From Pseudomonas fontis (GTDB taxonomy: Bacteria > Pseudomonadota > Gammaproteobacteria > Pseudomonadales > Pseudomonadaceae), in contig NZ_JAMDGY010000005.1 in NCBI RefSeq assembly GCF_028656955.1, positions 1-63,305 of the forward strand: a stretch of DNA of 63,305 nt. Direction: 5' to 3'. The position numbers and the translations under genes are program-made. The notes beneath the pieces are model-generated. The model was not told the DNA's origin. It saw only the letters and a list, made by a program, of their open reading frames with translations, and searched no databases. This document shows positions 51,868 through 62,147 of this stretch, one piece after another. Numbering within the stretch: the stretch's first letter is position 1; each line of letters opens with the position of its first letter.

Positions 51868-53211
51868 ATGAATACCCCAGACGCACAGATGAGCATCGGC
51901 ATGAACATCCTCGGCTTCGGCGCCCACGCCGGGGCCTGGCGCAAGGCGGAAGTACCCGCAGACGCCTACCTGGATGTGGCGTACTACCAGAACATCGCGC
52001 GGATTTCCGAGCGTGGCTGCCTGGACGCGATCTTTCTCGCCGACGGCCCAGCGTTGGGCGCCGATATCGCCCGGCACCCGGCGGGGCGATTGGAACCCAC
52101 GGTGTTGTTGACGGCCGTGGCCCTGGCCACCCGGCATATCGGCGTGATCGCCACCGCGTCCAGCACCTACAACGAGCCCTTCAATCTGGCCCGGCGCTTC
52201 AGCTCGCTCGACCATATCAGCGGCGGTCGCGCCGCCTGGAACGTGGTGACCAACGCCACTGATGCCGCCGCGCAGAACTTCGGCCTGGCCGGCGCGCCCT
52301 TGCATGTGGACCGCTATGCCCGCGCCGACGAGTTTATCGACGTGACCCTGAAGCTCTGGGACAGCTGGGAAGACGACGCGGTCATCGCCGACACCCGCCA
52401 GGGCCGTTTTGCCGACCCAAGCAAGGTCCATAGCATCGATTTCGTTGGCGAGCACTTTTCAGTCAAGGGCCCGCTGAACCTGCCGCGCTCGCCGCAGGGG
52501 CGGCCGGTATTGGTCCAGGCCGGCTCTTCAGAGGGCGGCAAGGCGCTGGGTTCGCGCTATGCCGATGCGATCTTCACCACCCAGACCACCCTGGTCGATG
52601 GCCAGGCCTTCTACCGCGAAATGAAGCAGCGTGCGCAACAGTGGGGGCGCAACCCTGAACACCTGAAAATCATGCCTGGCCTGTCCACCGTGATCGGCAG
52701 TACCGAAGCTGAAGCTCATGCGCGTTTCGACGAGCTGAATGCCTATTACGGTGAGCAAGGCTTGCTCCAGCAGGTCGCGGCGCGGGTAGGGCTGGTGGAA
52801 AGTGAACTCGATCCGGACGCCCAACTGCCGTGGGACAAGATCGGCCCGGTCAGTGCGTTCGAACGGGGCTCGCATGGCTTCCTTGAAGCCCAGTTGAACC
52901 TGGCGCGGCGCGAGAACCTGACCCTGCGCGAGCTGTCGCGGCGGATTCTGGTCGGTCATCGCCTGTTGGTCGGCACCCCTGAGCAAGTGGCAGACACCCT
53001 GGAGCACTGGTTCCGCAATGGCGCGGCGGATGGCTTCAACATCATGCCGGACATGTTCCCCTCGGGGGTCGAGGTGTTCGTCGATGAGGTAGTGCCCTTG
53101 TTGCAGCAGCGCGGGGTGTTCCGTCGCGAGTACCGCGGCAGCACCTTGCGTGATCACCTGGGGCTGCCATACCCGGCCAGCCAATATCAGCGCGCAGCGC
53201 AGGCCGTCTGA
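51868..53211 (+). CDS. NtaA/SnaA/DszA-family flavin-dependent monooxygenase
   Basis: A 447-residue LLM-class enzyme (bacterial luciferase-like), start ATG 51868. Signature: ISERGCLDAIFLADGPAL, LSSLDHISGGRAAWNVVTN (the LDHxSxGRxxWNxVT motif of this family), GRPVLVQAGSSEGG, and the C-terminal GTPEQVADTLEHWF..GADGFN. It uses reduced FMN delivered by a separate reductase. Enzymes of this family cleave C-S or C-N bonds (DszA: sulfone to sulfinate). The likely reductase is MsuE at 60868. Confidence 0.92.
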   Translation: MNTPDAQMSIGMNILGFGAHAGAWRKAEVPADAYLDVAYYQNIARISERGCLDAIFLADGPALGADIARHPAGRLEPTVLLTAVALATRHIGVIATASSTYNEPFNLARRFSSLDHISGGRAAWNVVTNATDAAAQNFGLAGAPLHVDRYARADEFIDVTLKLWDSWEDDAVIADTRQGRFADPSKVHSIDFVGEHFSVKGPLNLPRSPQGRPVLVQAGSSEGGKALGSRYADAIFTTQTTLVDGQAFYREMKQRAQQWGRNPEHLKIMPGLSTVIGSTEAEAHARFDELNAYYGEQGLLQQVAARVGLVESELDPDAQLPWDKIGPVSAFERGSHGFLEAQLNLARRENLTLRELSRRILVGHRLLVGTPEQVADTLEHWFRNGAADGFNIMPDMFPSGVEVFVDEVVPLLQQRGVFRREYRGSTLRDHLGLPYPASQYQRAAQAV

Positions 53212-53212
53212 A

Positions 53213-54091
53213 ATGACTGAACTCACCCTAGGTAACCCGAGCCTGAAGCCGGGAAGCGAAACGCTGTTCGTCGCGCACCGTGCGTGGCAGTTGCGCCCTG
53301 GCCTGACGTTGGCGGCGCTGTTCGTGCTGCTGTTGCTGGTGGCGGCGTTGCAACCGGGCTGGCTGATCAGCGGCGATCCGCTCGACGCCAACGCCCGCCA
53401 GGCCTTCCGCGCGCCGGACAGCGTGCATTGGCTGGGCACCGACGAGAACGGCCGGGACATCCTCGTGCGGCTGGTGCATGCGGTGCGCCCATCCTTGTTG
53501 CTGGGGCTGGCAGCCACTGCCATCGGCCTGCTCATCGGCACCGTCTTCGGCCTGCTCGCAGGCCTTGGCCCGCGCTGGCTGGACGGTGCGGTGATGCGCC
53601 TGGTGGACGTGCTGCTGGCGTTTCCCGACCTGTTGCTGGCCCTGGTGGTAATCACCTTTTTCGGCCAGGGGCTGTTCAACACCATCATTGCCGTGGGCAT
53701 CGCCAGTGTGCCGCGCTACGCCCGGCTGGTGCGTGCGCAAACCCTGGTGGTGCGCAACGCCGGCTATGTCGAAGCGGCCACCACCCTCGGGCTGCGCCGC
53801 CGCGCGGTGATCGCCCGGCACGTGCTGCCCAACGCGATCAAGCCGGTGTTGATCCTCGCCACCATCGGCATTGGCGGCAACATCATTGCCGGTGCGGCAC
53901 TGAGCTTTCTCGGCTTCGGCGCGCCGCCACCGGTGCCGGAGTGGGGCGGGATGCTCGCCATCGGCCGCAATTACCTGGGCAATGCCTGGTGGCTGGTGGC
54001 CTGGCCGGCCCTGGCGATCACCTTGACCGTGGTTTCGATCACCGCCATCGGCCGCGAACTGCTGCGCCGCAACGAAGGGAAGCGCCCATGA
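53213..54091 (+). CDS. ABC transporter permease (DppC type)
   Basis: A 292-residue permease with six helices. The sequence before the core, GTDENGRDILVRLVHA, and EAA loop YVEAATTLGLRRRAVIARHVLPNAIKP are typical of DppC. The gene overlaps the ATPase gene by 4 bases (ATGA). Confidence 0.93.
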   Translation: MTELTLGNPSLKPGSETLFVAHRAWQLRPGLTLAALFVLLLLVAALQPGWLISGDPLDANARQAFRAPDSVHWLGTDENGRDILVRLVHAVRPSLLLGLAATAIGLLIGTVFGLLAGLGPRWLDGAVMRLVDVLLAFPDLLLALVVITFFGQGLFNTIIAVGIASVPRYARLVRAQTLVVRNAGYVEAATTLGLRRRAVIARHVLPNAIKPVLILATIGIGGNIIAGAALSFLGFGAPPPVPEWGGMLAIGRNYLGNAWWLVAWPALAITLTVVSITAIGRELLRRNEGKRP

Positions 54092-55761
54092 GCCTGACAC
54101 TGCAACCTGAAGAACCATTGATCGATGTACGCGACCTGCACGTGCACTTCGCCAATCAGCCGGCGGCAACGCTCAAGGGGATTTCCTTTGAGTTGCGCCG
54201 GGGTGAATGCCTGGCGCTGGTCGGCGAGTCCGGCTCGGGCAAGAGCGTGACCTCGTGCACCCTGGCCGGGCTGACCGGCGCCGGGGCGCAGGTCCAGGCG
54301 AGCCGGCTGGCCTTTGCCGGGCAGGATCTGCGGCGTTTCGATGAGCGTACCTGGCGCAGCGTGCGCGGGGCACAGATCGGCTTCGTGATGCAGGACGCGC
54401 TCGGCTCACTCGACCCGCTGCGCCCGGTCGGCAAGGAGATTGCCGAACCGCTGCAACTGCACACGACACTCAACCGTGCCGAACGTCAGGCCCGGGTGCT
54501 GGAACTGCTGCGTGCCGTCGGTGTGCCGGAGCCTGAACTGCGTGCCCGGCAATATCCGTATCAGCTGTCGGGTGGGCTGCGCCAGCGGGCGCTGATTGCC
54601 TCGGCGATCGCCTGCAACCCGCGCCTGCTGATCGCCGACGAACCCACCACTGCGCTGGACGCCACGGTGCAGGCACAGGTGATGAGCCTGCTGGAGTCGC
54701 TGCGCAGCGAGCGCACCGCGATGCTCATCGTCAGCCACGACCTGGCGGTGGTCTCACGCCTGGCCAACCGCGTGGCGGTGATGCACAACGGGGTGATCGT
54801 CGAGCAGGGCAGCGTCGAGCAGGTGCTGCATGATCCACAGCACCCCTACACCCAATACCTGCTGCAGGCGGGCCGGGCGGTGCACTTCCAACGCAAGCCC
54901 GCGACAGCGCGCCCGGTGTTGTCGGCGGTGGCTGCAAGCAGCGGTGTCGCTTCGCCGCCGTTGTTGCAGGTGCGCAACCTGAGCAAAGCCTTCAAGGGCC
55001 CCGACGGGCAACGGCGCACGGTGGTCAACGGGGTGTCGCTGCAATTGCAGCGCGGCAAGACGCTGGGCATCGTCGGTGAGTCGGGGTCCGGCAAGACCAC
55101 CCTGACGCGAATGATCCTCGGCCTGGAAACCCCCGACAGCGGCGATATCCAGATCAAGGGCCAGCCCTGGCTGCAGCTGTCCGACGCCCAACGCCGCGAG
55201 CTGCGTCGCAGCATCCAGGTGGTGTTCCAGGACCCGCTCAGTTCGTTCGATCCGCGCTACACCGTGCAACGGGTGTTGTTCGAGGCATTGCAGGTCGCCG
55301 GGCATCTGCGCGGTGACTGGTTGCCCCGCGCCAGGGAACTGCTCGGCCTGGTGCGCCTGGACGCCGCCTTGCTGGGCCGGCGCCCGATCGAACTGTCGGG
55401 TGGCCAGCGCCAACGCATCGCCATTGCCCGCGCGCTGGCGGCCGGGCCGCAGATCCTGGTCTGCGACGAGCCGGTTTCGGCGCTGGATGTGTCGGTGCAG
55501 GCGCAGATCCTCGAACTGCTCGACGACCTCAAGCAGCGCCTCGGGCTGGCCTGCCTGTTCATCTCCCATGACCTGGGGGTGATCAACCATGTCAGCGACG
55601 ACGTGCTGGTGATGAAGGACGGCGTGGCGGTGGAGGCCGGCAGCGTACGGGAGGTGTTCGATCACCCGCAGCACCCTTACACCCAGGCCTTGCTCGATGC
55701 CATTCCACACCTGGAAAGCGGTCGGCGCATGGCCTTCGAATTTCTCAAGCTGGCGATATAA
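54088..55761 (+). CDS. ABC transporter ATPase, fused double-domain type
   Basis: A 557-residue protein with two complete ATPase domains. First: Walker A GESGSGKS (about 48-55), signature LSGGLRQR, Walker B LLIADEPTT. Second, from about 290: Walker A GESGSGKT, signature LSGGQRQR, Walker B ILVCDEPVS. Each is followed by the YTQ-type tail of oligopeptide ATPases. It fuels the permeases at 49637 and 53213. Confidence 0.96.
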   Translation: MSLTLQPEEPLIDVRDLHVHFANQPAATLKGISFELRRGECLALVGESGSGKSVTSCTLAGLTGAGAQVQASRLAFAGQDLRRFDERTWRSVRGAQIGFVMQDALGSLDPLRPVGKEIAEPLQLHTTLNRAERQARVLELLRAVGVPEPELRARQYPYQLSGGLRQRALIASAIACNPRLLIADEPTTALDATVQAQVMSLLESLRSERTAMLIVSHDLAVVSRLANRVAVMHNGVIVEQGSVEQVLHDPQHPYTQYLLQAGRAVHFQRKPATARPVLSAVAASSGVASPPLLQVRNLSKAFKGPDGQRRTVVNGVSLQLQRGKTLGIVGESGSGKTTLTRMILGLETPDSGDIQIKGQPWLQLSDAQRRELRRSIQVVFQDPLSSFDPRYTVQRVLFEALQVAGHLRGDWLPRARELLGLVRLDAALLGRRPIELSGGQRQRIAIARALAAGPQILVCDEPVSALDVSVQAQILELLDDLKQRLGLACLFISHDLGVINHVSDDVLVMKDGVAVEAGSVREVFDHPQHPYTQALLDAIPHLESGRRMAFEFLKLAI

Positions 55762-55770
55762 GGAAGCTCC

Positions 55771-56943
55771 ATGTCCGTGCACACACTTCACCGCAACCTT
55801 GAGCAACTGTTGCCTTTGATCGCCGAAGGGGCGGCGCGCCGCGAACGTGAGCGCGAGCTGCCGTTCGAGGCGATCCGCCAGCTTGCCGAAGCGGGGCTGT
55901 ACACCTGCCGCATCCCGCTGGCCGAAGGCGGTCCCGGTGGCTCGGTCAGCGATGTCATCGGCCTGCTGCTGCGCATCGCCTCGGTGGATTCCAACGTGGC
56001 CCAGGCAATGCGCCCCGGCTTTGGCTTTATCGAAGGGCTGCTGGCCTCGCGCGCCGAGAATGCCGCGCAGGAGCGTGAACGCTGGTTCGCCCGTTACCTC
56101 GAGGGCGCGGTGCTGGGCAATGCTGGCTGGGAGGTCGGCGGCGCGAATGGCGCGATCAGTGCCCGCATCGTCGCCGAGGGCGAGCATTTTCGCGCCACCG
56201 GCAGCAAGTACTACAGCACTGGCGCGCTGTATGCCGACTGGATCAGCGCGGTGGCCCTGGACGAGCACGATCAGCCGGTGTCCTTTGTGTTGCCGCGCGA
56301 GCGCGCGGGGCTGGAGCTGGTCGACGACTTCGACGCCATGGGCCAGCGCCTGACCGCCAGCGGCACGACGCGGCTGAACAGCGTGCAGGTGTTTGCCGAC
56401 GAAATCCGCCCGCGTACCGTGGAGGAGGGCAAGCGCACGATTGTCACGCCCTTCCTGCAGTTGTTCCTGGCCACGGTCGAGGCCGGCATAGCGCGCAATG
56501 CGCTGGACGATGCGGTGCGCTTTGCCCGTGAGCATGCCCGGCCGATCAAGCACAGCAGCGCCGCGTTGTCGGTGGACGACCCCTACGTGCAACTGAGCGT
56601 GGGCGAGATCGCGGCGCGGGCCTTTACCGCCGAGGCCGTGGTGCTCAAGGCCGCCACTGCGATTGATCGGGCCTGGGCCGCCGACCTGGACCCGGCGCTG
56701 GTCGATCAGGCGGCCATTGACGTCGCCCAGGCGCAGTTCATTGCCGCGGAGTCGGCGCTCAAGGCTGCCGAACTGCTGTTCGATGTGGGCGGCGCCTCGA
56801 CCACCGGACGCAGCCACAATCTCGATCGACACTGGCGCAATGCGCGCACGGTGGCCAACCACAACCCCCGCCAGTGGAAGGCTGCCGCTGTCGGGGCATG
56901 GCAGCTCAAAGGCACGCCACCGCCGACCTCGGGGTTGTTCTGA
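55771..56943 (+). CDS. SfnB-type sulfur acquisition flavoprotein, second copy
   Basis: A 390-residue acyl-CoA-dehydrogenase-fold flavoprotein of the SfnB type. Pattern: REREREL PFEAIRQLAEAGLYTCRIPLAEGGPGG, then KYYSTGALYADWISAVAL, and GRSHNLDRHWRNARTVANHNP at the end. It resembles the first copy at 50595 (about the same layout) but is diverged. Nine bases after the ATPase stop. Confidence 0.87.
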   Translation: MSVHTLHRNLEQLLPLIAEGAARRERERELPFEAIRQLAEAGLYTCRIPLAEGGPGGSVSDVIGLLLRIASVDSNVAQAMRPGFGFIEGLLASRAENAAQERERWFARYLEGAVLGNAGWEVGGANGAISARIVAEGEHFRATGSKYYSTGALYADWISAVALDEHDQPVSFVLPRERAGLELVDDFDAMGQRLTASGTTRLNSVQVFADEIRPRTVEEGKRTIVTPFLQLFLATVEAGIARNALDDAVRFAREHARPIKHSSAALSVDDPYVQLSVGEIAARAFTAEAVVLKAATAIDRAWAADLDPALVDQAAIDVAQAQFIAAESALKAAELLFDVGGASTTGRSHNLDRHWRNARTVANHNPRQWKAAAVGAWQLKGTPPPTSGLF

Positions 56944-58359
56944 GTGACGCTGCCAGCTGCGATTCCCGTGCTTGAGTCCCGTTCACGCCGGGTGCCGATG
57001 ATCATTGGCTGTGCGCTGTGCATGGAGCTGATCGACGCCACGGCGGTGATGACCGCCTTGCCGCAGATGGCCAGCGATTTCGCCGCGCCCAGCGTGCGGA
57101 TGAACCTGGTGGTGTCGCTGTACATGCTGGCCACGGCGGTGTTTGTGCCGGTCAGTGGCTGGGCGGCGGACCGTTTTGGGCCAAAGCGCCTGTTCCAGCT
57201 GGCCATCGTGCTGTTCATCCTGGCGTCGCTGGCGTGCGCGGCGTCCACCTCGCTATTGCAGCTGTGCCTTGCGCGCATCCTGCAGGGGGCCGCCGGGGCC
57301 ATGATGGTGCCGGTGGGGCAGGTGTTGCTGCTGCGCTGGTCGCCTCGCCAGGATTTGCTGCGCAATCTTTCGTACCTGACGATTCCGGCACTGGTCGGGC
57401 CGATGATCGGCCCGCCACTGGGTGGGGTGCTGGTGACCTTTGCCTCGTGGCACTGGATATTCCTGATCAATGTGCCGATTGGCGTATTGGGGTTGCTGCT
57501 GGTGCAGCGCCATGTGCCGGCCTTTGCGGGGGTGGTGGGTGAGCGCCTGGATTGGCGCGGCTTTGTGTTCAGCGGGGTGGGCCTGGGGGCGATGGTGTTC
57601 GGCTTCGAGGCGCTGGGGCATCGCCTGCTGCCTTTGCCCTGGGTGTTTGCGCTGCTGGTTGCCGGGGGGCTGAGTGCTGCACTTTATATATGGCATGCCA
57701 GGCGCTGCGCGCGGCCGTTGCTGGACCTGTCGTTGCTGCGCATCCCCAGTTTTGCCGTGAGCTTTTGGGGTGGCAACCTGATGCGTTTGGGTACGGCGTC
57801 CGGGCCGTTCCTGCTGGTGTTGCTGTTCCAGCTGTGCTTTGGCTTCAGCGCGCTGGTCGCCGGGTTGCTGACCCTGGCTGGTGGTGCAGGGGCATTTTTG
57901 ATGAAGCTGCTGGCGGTGCGCGTGGTACGTCGCTTCGGCATGCGCCGCACCTTGGTGGTGAACGCGTTGTTCACCGGATTGAGCTTCATGGGCTGTGCGT
58001 TGTTCGACGCGGATACGCCGTACTGGGTGATCGTGCTGGTGCTATTTGGTGGTGCGATCATTCGTTCGTTGCAGTTCAGTACCTTGGGCGGGCTGACCTA
58101 TGCCGACGTGCCGGCGCAACTGAGCAGCCGTGCCAGCAGCCTGCAAGCGATGACCGTGCAGTTGAGCATGAGCTTGTCGGTGGGGTTGGCGGCCACGTTG
58201 CTCGGTGGGTTGATGAGCCTGCGTGGGCATGAACGCCTGGAGGCCAGTGATGTGGCGTGGGTCATCGTGCTGTGCGGGCTGATGTGCATGGCGTCGGGAT
58301 TGTTGTTCCGGCGCTTGAGCCCTGATGCCGGGCGGGATGTGTATGGGCCCGCTTTGTGA
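56944..58359 (+). CDS. MFS efflux transporter (EmrB/QacA family)
   Basis: A 471-residue transporter, 14 helices expected. GTG start at 56944 directly after the flavoprotein stop. Motif A GWAADRFGPKRLF and the motif C-like GPMIGPPLGG support drug/H+ antiport. It is the last gene of the operon, so it may export a reaction product such as an organic residue left after sulfur removal; this is inference. Confidence 0.9.
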   Translation: MTLPAAIPVLESRSRRVPMIIGCALCMELIDATAVMTALPQMASDFAAPSVRMNLVVSLYMLATAVFVPVSGWAADRFGPKRLFQLAIVLFILASLACAASTSLLQLCLARILQGAAGAMMVPVGQVLLLRWSPRQDLLRNLSYLTIPALVGPMIGPPLGGVLVTFASWHWIFLINVPIGVLGLLLVQRHVPAFAGVVGERLDWRGFVFSGVGLGAMVFGFEALGHRLLPLPWVFALLVAGGLSAALYIWHARRCARPLLDLSLLRIPSFAVSFWGGNLMRLGTASGPFLLVLLFQLCFGFSALVAGLLTLAGGAGAFLMKLLAVRVVRRFGMRRTLVVNALFTGLSFMGCALFDADTPYWVIVLVLFGGAIIRSLQFSTLGGLTYADVPAQLSSRASSLQAMTVQLSMSLSVGLAATLLGGLMSLRGHERLEASDVAWVIVLCGLMCMASGLLFRRLSPDAGRDVYGPAL

Positions 58360-58373
58360 GCGCTTTGCGCTCA

Positions 58374-58565
58374 ATCGCCGGCAAGGCCGGCTCCCACAGA
58401 GTACTCAGTGCAGCGCAACCACCTGTGGGCCGGCCTTGCCGGCGATGGGGCCTGAATGGCTAGCAACGACCTCGGCAGCCGATCGCCGGCAACGTTGGTG
58501 CCTACAAATACGGAAGCTTCACGCTTGATCGCGGGGGTGTGGGAGCCGGCCTTGCCGGCGATGGG
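58374..58565. repeat. REP cluster
   Basis: Three copies: 58374-58399, 58422-58449 (shortened), 58538-58565, with a remnant GATCGCCGGCAACG at about 58482. It fills the space between the convergent ends of the two sulfur operons. Confidence 0.85.
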
Positions 58566-58570
58566 GCCCT

Positions 58571-59671
<1,101 letters not shown>

Positions 59672-59681
59672 GGCAGTCACA

Positions 59682-60857
59682 CTAGGAATAGAAAGTCGGA
59701 GTCGGCAGGCGCTGGTTCAAGGCCCAGTCACCCAGTTCATGCAGCTTGTAGTCGAGTGGGTCGTGCAGGCTCTGGGTGCGCAGGTTGCGCCAGTGCCGGT
59801 CAAGGCCGACTGACGCCTGGGTGGCCCGCGCGCCGGTGACCTCGAACACCTTGCTGCAGATTTCCAGGCCGTCACGGCTGGCCGCGACCTTGGCCGTGGC
59901 AATCGCAATTGCCACCTCGCCGCGCTGTTCGGCGCTCAGTTGCGCGCCTTTGGCCCAGGCATGGTCCAGCGCTTGCGCGGCCTGTTCGACGAGCAAACGG
60001 GCACCCTGCAGGCGTACCCAGAAGTCGCCGTAGTGGCCAAGCACGTAAGGGTCTTCGGTGTTGTGCGCGGCGCTGGACTTGAACCAGCGACGGGCTTCGT
60101 TGCGGGTATAACCGCGCGCTTCCTCAAAGGCCCCCTCGGCAATGCCGAGGAAGATATTGGCGAAGTGCAGTTGCGCAATCAGCGGCCGCAGGCAGGCGAA
60201 CGGCGTGCTCAAGGGGCCCGGGTCGAGCAGCAGGTCGCTTTCCTCGACCCGTACCCGTTCGAACGTGGCGCTGCCACTGTCGGTCTGGCGCTGGCCCATG
60301 TTGTTCCAGTCATCGTGCAAGGTGATCCCGGTGCGCCCGCTGGGGATCGCAGCGATCAACAACTTGCCGCCAGCGCCTTCATCAACGGCCGAGGCGATCA
60401 GCATTTCCGAATCGGTGGCCCCGGAGCAGAAGCTCTTCTTGCCGGAAAATTCGCGCCAGCTGCCGTGGTCCTTGACCACGGTGCGGGTGTCCAGCGGGTT
60501 CAGGGCATTGCCCCAGAACCAATGTTTGCGTGCAGTCAGCTCGAACCAGGGCTGCCATTGCTCGGGCGTGGCGAACAAGCGCACGGTGGCGAGCATCAGG
60601 TGATGAAAGCCGAAGACATGGGCGATGGAGCTGTCGACTCGCGCAAATTCACGGACCACCGCGAAGGTTTCGCGCCAGGTAGCGCCGTGGCCGCCGAACT
60701 GGGTGGGAATGCTCAGGGCCAACAGACCGCTGCTGCGCAAGGCGTCGCGCTCGGCCTTGGGCGTGCCGCCCAGGCGTTCGCGCTCGACCACGTTGCGGGC
60801 AAATTCGCTGGCCAGCTCCCGTGCAATCTGCAACGGGTCGGAAGGTGTGGTGTGCAA
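59682..60857 (-). CDS. DszC/SfnB-like monooxygenase, third copy
   Basis: A 391-residue acyl-CoA-dehydrogenase-fold protein starting at TTG 60857 after GAGGAG (6 bases). It has IPTQFGGHGATWRETFAVVREFARVDSSIAHVFGFHHL and FWGNALNPLDTRTVVKDHGSWREFSGKKSFCSGA, and ends with VGLDRHWRNLRTQSLHDPLDYKLHELGDWAL. It is closer to DszC and its relatives than to the two other copies. It uses reduced flavin from MsuE, the previous gene, 10 bases away. Confidence 0.87.
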   Translation of the reverse strand: MHTTPSDPLQIARELASEFARNVVERERLGGTPKAERDALRSSGLLALSIPTQFGGHGATWRETFAVVREFARVDSSIAHVFGFHHLMLATVRLFATPEQWQPWFELTARKHWFWGNALNPLDTRTVVKDHGSWREFSGKKSFCSGATDSEMLIASAVDEGAGGKLLIAAIPSGRTGITLHDDWNNMGQRQTDSGSATFERVRVEESDLLLDPGPLSTPFACLRPLIAQLHFANIFLGIAEGAFEEARGYTRNEARRWFKSSAAHNTEDPYVLGHYGDFWVRLQGARLLVEQAAQALDHAWAKGAQLSAEQRGEVAIAIATAKVAASRDGLEICSKVFEVTGARATQASVGLDRHWRNLRTQSLHDPLDYKLHELGDWALNQRLPTPTFYS

Positions 60858-60867
60858 TGCAGGCTCC

Positions 60868-61431
60868 TCAGGCGCTTTTGCGCAGTGACAGGGTGGCCGC
60901 GCCCAGCACCGGGGCGGCGCGCTCGGCCGCCAGGCGAATGCGCGCTTGCAGCAGTTCGCTGCTGACCTGGTAGTTGTGGAAATCGCTCTCGGTGGCGTAG
61001 ACGCCAATCGGCAGTGTCAGCGCCTGGAAGAAGCTGAACAGCGGGCGCAACTGGTGGTCGAGCACCAGCGCATGGCGTTCACTGCCCCCGGTGGCAGCGA
61101 GCAGTACCGGGGTGTCGATCAGGCCGTTGATGTCGACCAGGTCGAACAGGTGCTTGAGCAGGCCTGGGTAGGCGCCGCGATAGACCGGCGTGGCGACGAT
61201 CAGCAAGTCCGCAGACTCGATGGCCAGCAGCTCGTCTTCAACATTGGCCGGCAGTTCCTGACGCGACAGGGCGCCACCCAGCGGGCGGGCGATATCGGTC
61301 AGCTCGATGACATGGGCGTTGAGCGGCAGGTGCGTGGCCAGTTCGGCGACGATGGCTTCGGCGAGTACCAGGGTGCGAGACGGGCGATAGGCACCGCCGG
61401 AAACGACAACGACGTTCAATGGATGAGGCAT
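60868..61431 (-). CDS. msuE: NADPH-dependent FMN reductase MsuE
   Basis: A 187-residue flavodoxin-fold reductase. It has VVVVSGGAYRPSRTLVLAEAI (the phosphate-binding SGGxxxPSRT) and ATPVYRGAYPGLLKHLFDLVD, diagnostic of the SsuE/MsuE family. It supplies FMNH2 to two-component sulfur monooxygenases. First gene of the three-gene operon. Confidence 0.94.
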   Translation of the reverse strand: MPHPLNVVVVSGGAYRPSRTLVLAEAIVAELATHLPLNAHVIELTDIARPLGGALSRQELPANVEDELLAIESADLLIVATPVYRGAYPGLLKHLFDLVDINGLIDTPVLLAATGGSERHALVLDHQLRPLFSFFQALTLPIGVYATESDFHNYQVSSELLQARIRLAAERAAPVLGAATLSLRKSA

Positions 61432-61483
61432 GGTGACTTCCTTGGCTGTTGATCAGCAGGCAGTGGAGGATGACTCTGCCTGG

Positions 61484-61500
61484 AGCAAGACCTGTACCAA
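61484..61500 (-). promoter_or_regulatory. Sigma-54 promoter of the msuE operon
   Basis: On the minus strand: TTGGTACA-GGTC-TTGCT. GG (61497-61498) and GC (61485-61486) are 10 bases apart; only C to T and G to A changes in the -24 half. About 55 bases upstream of the msuE ATG. Confidence 0.82.
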
Positions 61501-61582
61501 TCTGTAATGCACTGTTTTTACGCGGATTTAATTTTCATCCGGGGTGCGTAGCTGTACCGGATCTGCTGTTTCTGTTGCTTTG

Positions 61583-61613
61583 CTGTTGCCCTGGCAACAG
61601 TTGCTGGGGCAAC
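61583..61613 (-). promoter_or_regulatory. Tandem enhancer palindromes for the msuE operon
   Basis: CTGTTGCC-CT-GGCAACAG (61583-61600, perfect 8-bp arms) and GTTGC-TGGG-GCAAC (61600-61613), joined end to end. Their centres are about 94 and 108 bases upstream of the -24 GG. The first matches the palindrome at 45525 except for two bases. Confidence 0.8.
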
Positions 61614-61814
61614 ACTTGGCGCTTCTCATCAATGCTATGTGATCTAAGAAAGAAGAAATAAATAACTTTTAGGAATTTAGATAAGCCGATTCCAATATTC
61701 CTTAATCGAATATAAATGGCTGTATTTATTCTTTTCAATTTAGTGATGGTGGATGCACTCTGCGATCCATGCACTGAGCGACAGTGCACCTCTTCAGGCA
61801 AATAGGAGCAGCAC

Positions 61815-62030
61815 ATGACCATCAAGGCGATCAACGTACGCAATCAGTTCAAGGGCACGATCAAGGAGATCATTGAAGGGCCGGTGGTGTCTGAGATTGA
61901 TGTGCAGACCCCGGCGGGGATTGTCACCTCGGTGATTACCACGCGTTCGGTGCATGAGCTGGAGCTGCGCATTGGCAGCGAGGTGATTGCCTTCGTGAAA
62001 TCGACCGAGGTGTCGATTGCCAAGCTGTGA
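61815..62030 (+). CDS. ssuF: SsuF-like molybdopterin-binding (TOBE) protein
   Basis: A 71-residue single TOBE (Mop/molbindin) domain: IKAINVRNQFKGTIKEIIEGPVVSEIDVQ..GIVTSVIT..SVHELELRIGSEVIAFVKSTEVSIAKL. The length equals that of SsuF in the ssu operon of P. putida, which is needed for growth on aliphatic sulfonates. It binds molybdate or molybdopterin in related proteins; the role here is not established. ATG follows AGGAGCAG. Confidence 0.85.
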   Translation: MTIKAINVRNQFKGTIKEIIEGPVVSEIDVQTPAGIVTSVITTRSVHELELRIGSEVIAFVKSTEVSIAKL

Positions 62031-62059
62031 TTGAGCTGATGCTTTATTGGCAACGACAC

Positions 62060-62088
62060 TGTGGGAGCGGGACTAGCCCGCTCCCACA
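62060..62088. repeat. REP-like palindrome downstream of ssuF
   Basis: TGTGGGAGCGGG-ACTAG-CCCGCTCCCACA, a perfect 12-bp inverted repeat with 5-base loop. Probably a shared transcript end for ssuF and the convergent integrase. Confidence 0.8.
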
Positions 62089-62147
62089 CAACACCCGTCA
62101 TGGGATTGCCTGTTCAGCGTGGTGCTGTAGGCAGCTGCCGCGCCAAC

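Larger units (their letters stand above)
61432..61814. other. Control region between msuE and the SsuF-like gene
   Basis: A 383-base AT-rich region with no gene. It holds the sigma-54 promoter (61484-61500), two enhancer palindromes (61583-61613), and further downstream a segment of low GC (about 61640-61740). Confidence 0.6.

Noticed and set aside
23400..58565. Repeated GCCGGCAAGGCCGGCTCCCACA copies as a possible CRISPR array
   Set aside because: The copies are palindromic, scattered in pairs between genes across the window and lack regular spacers or cas genes; they are REP elements.
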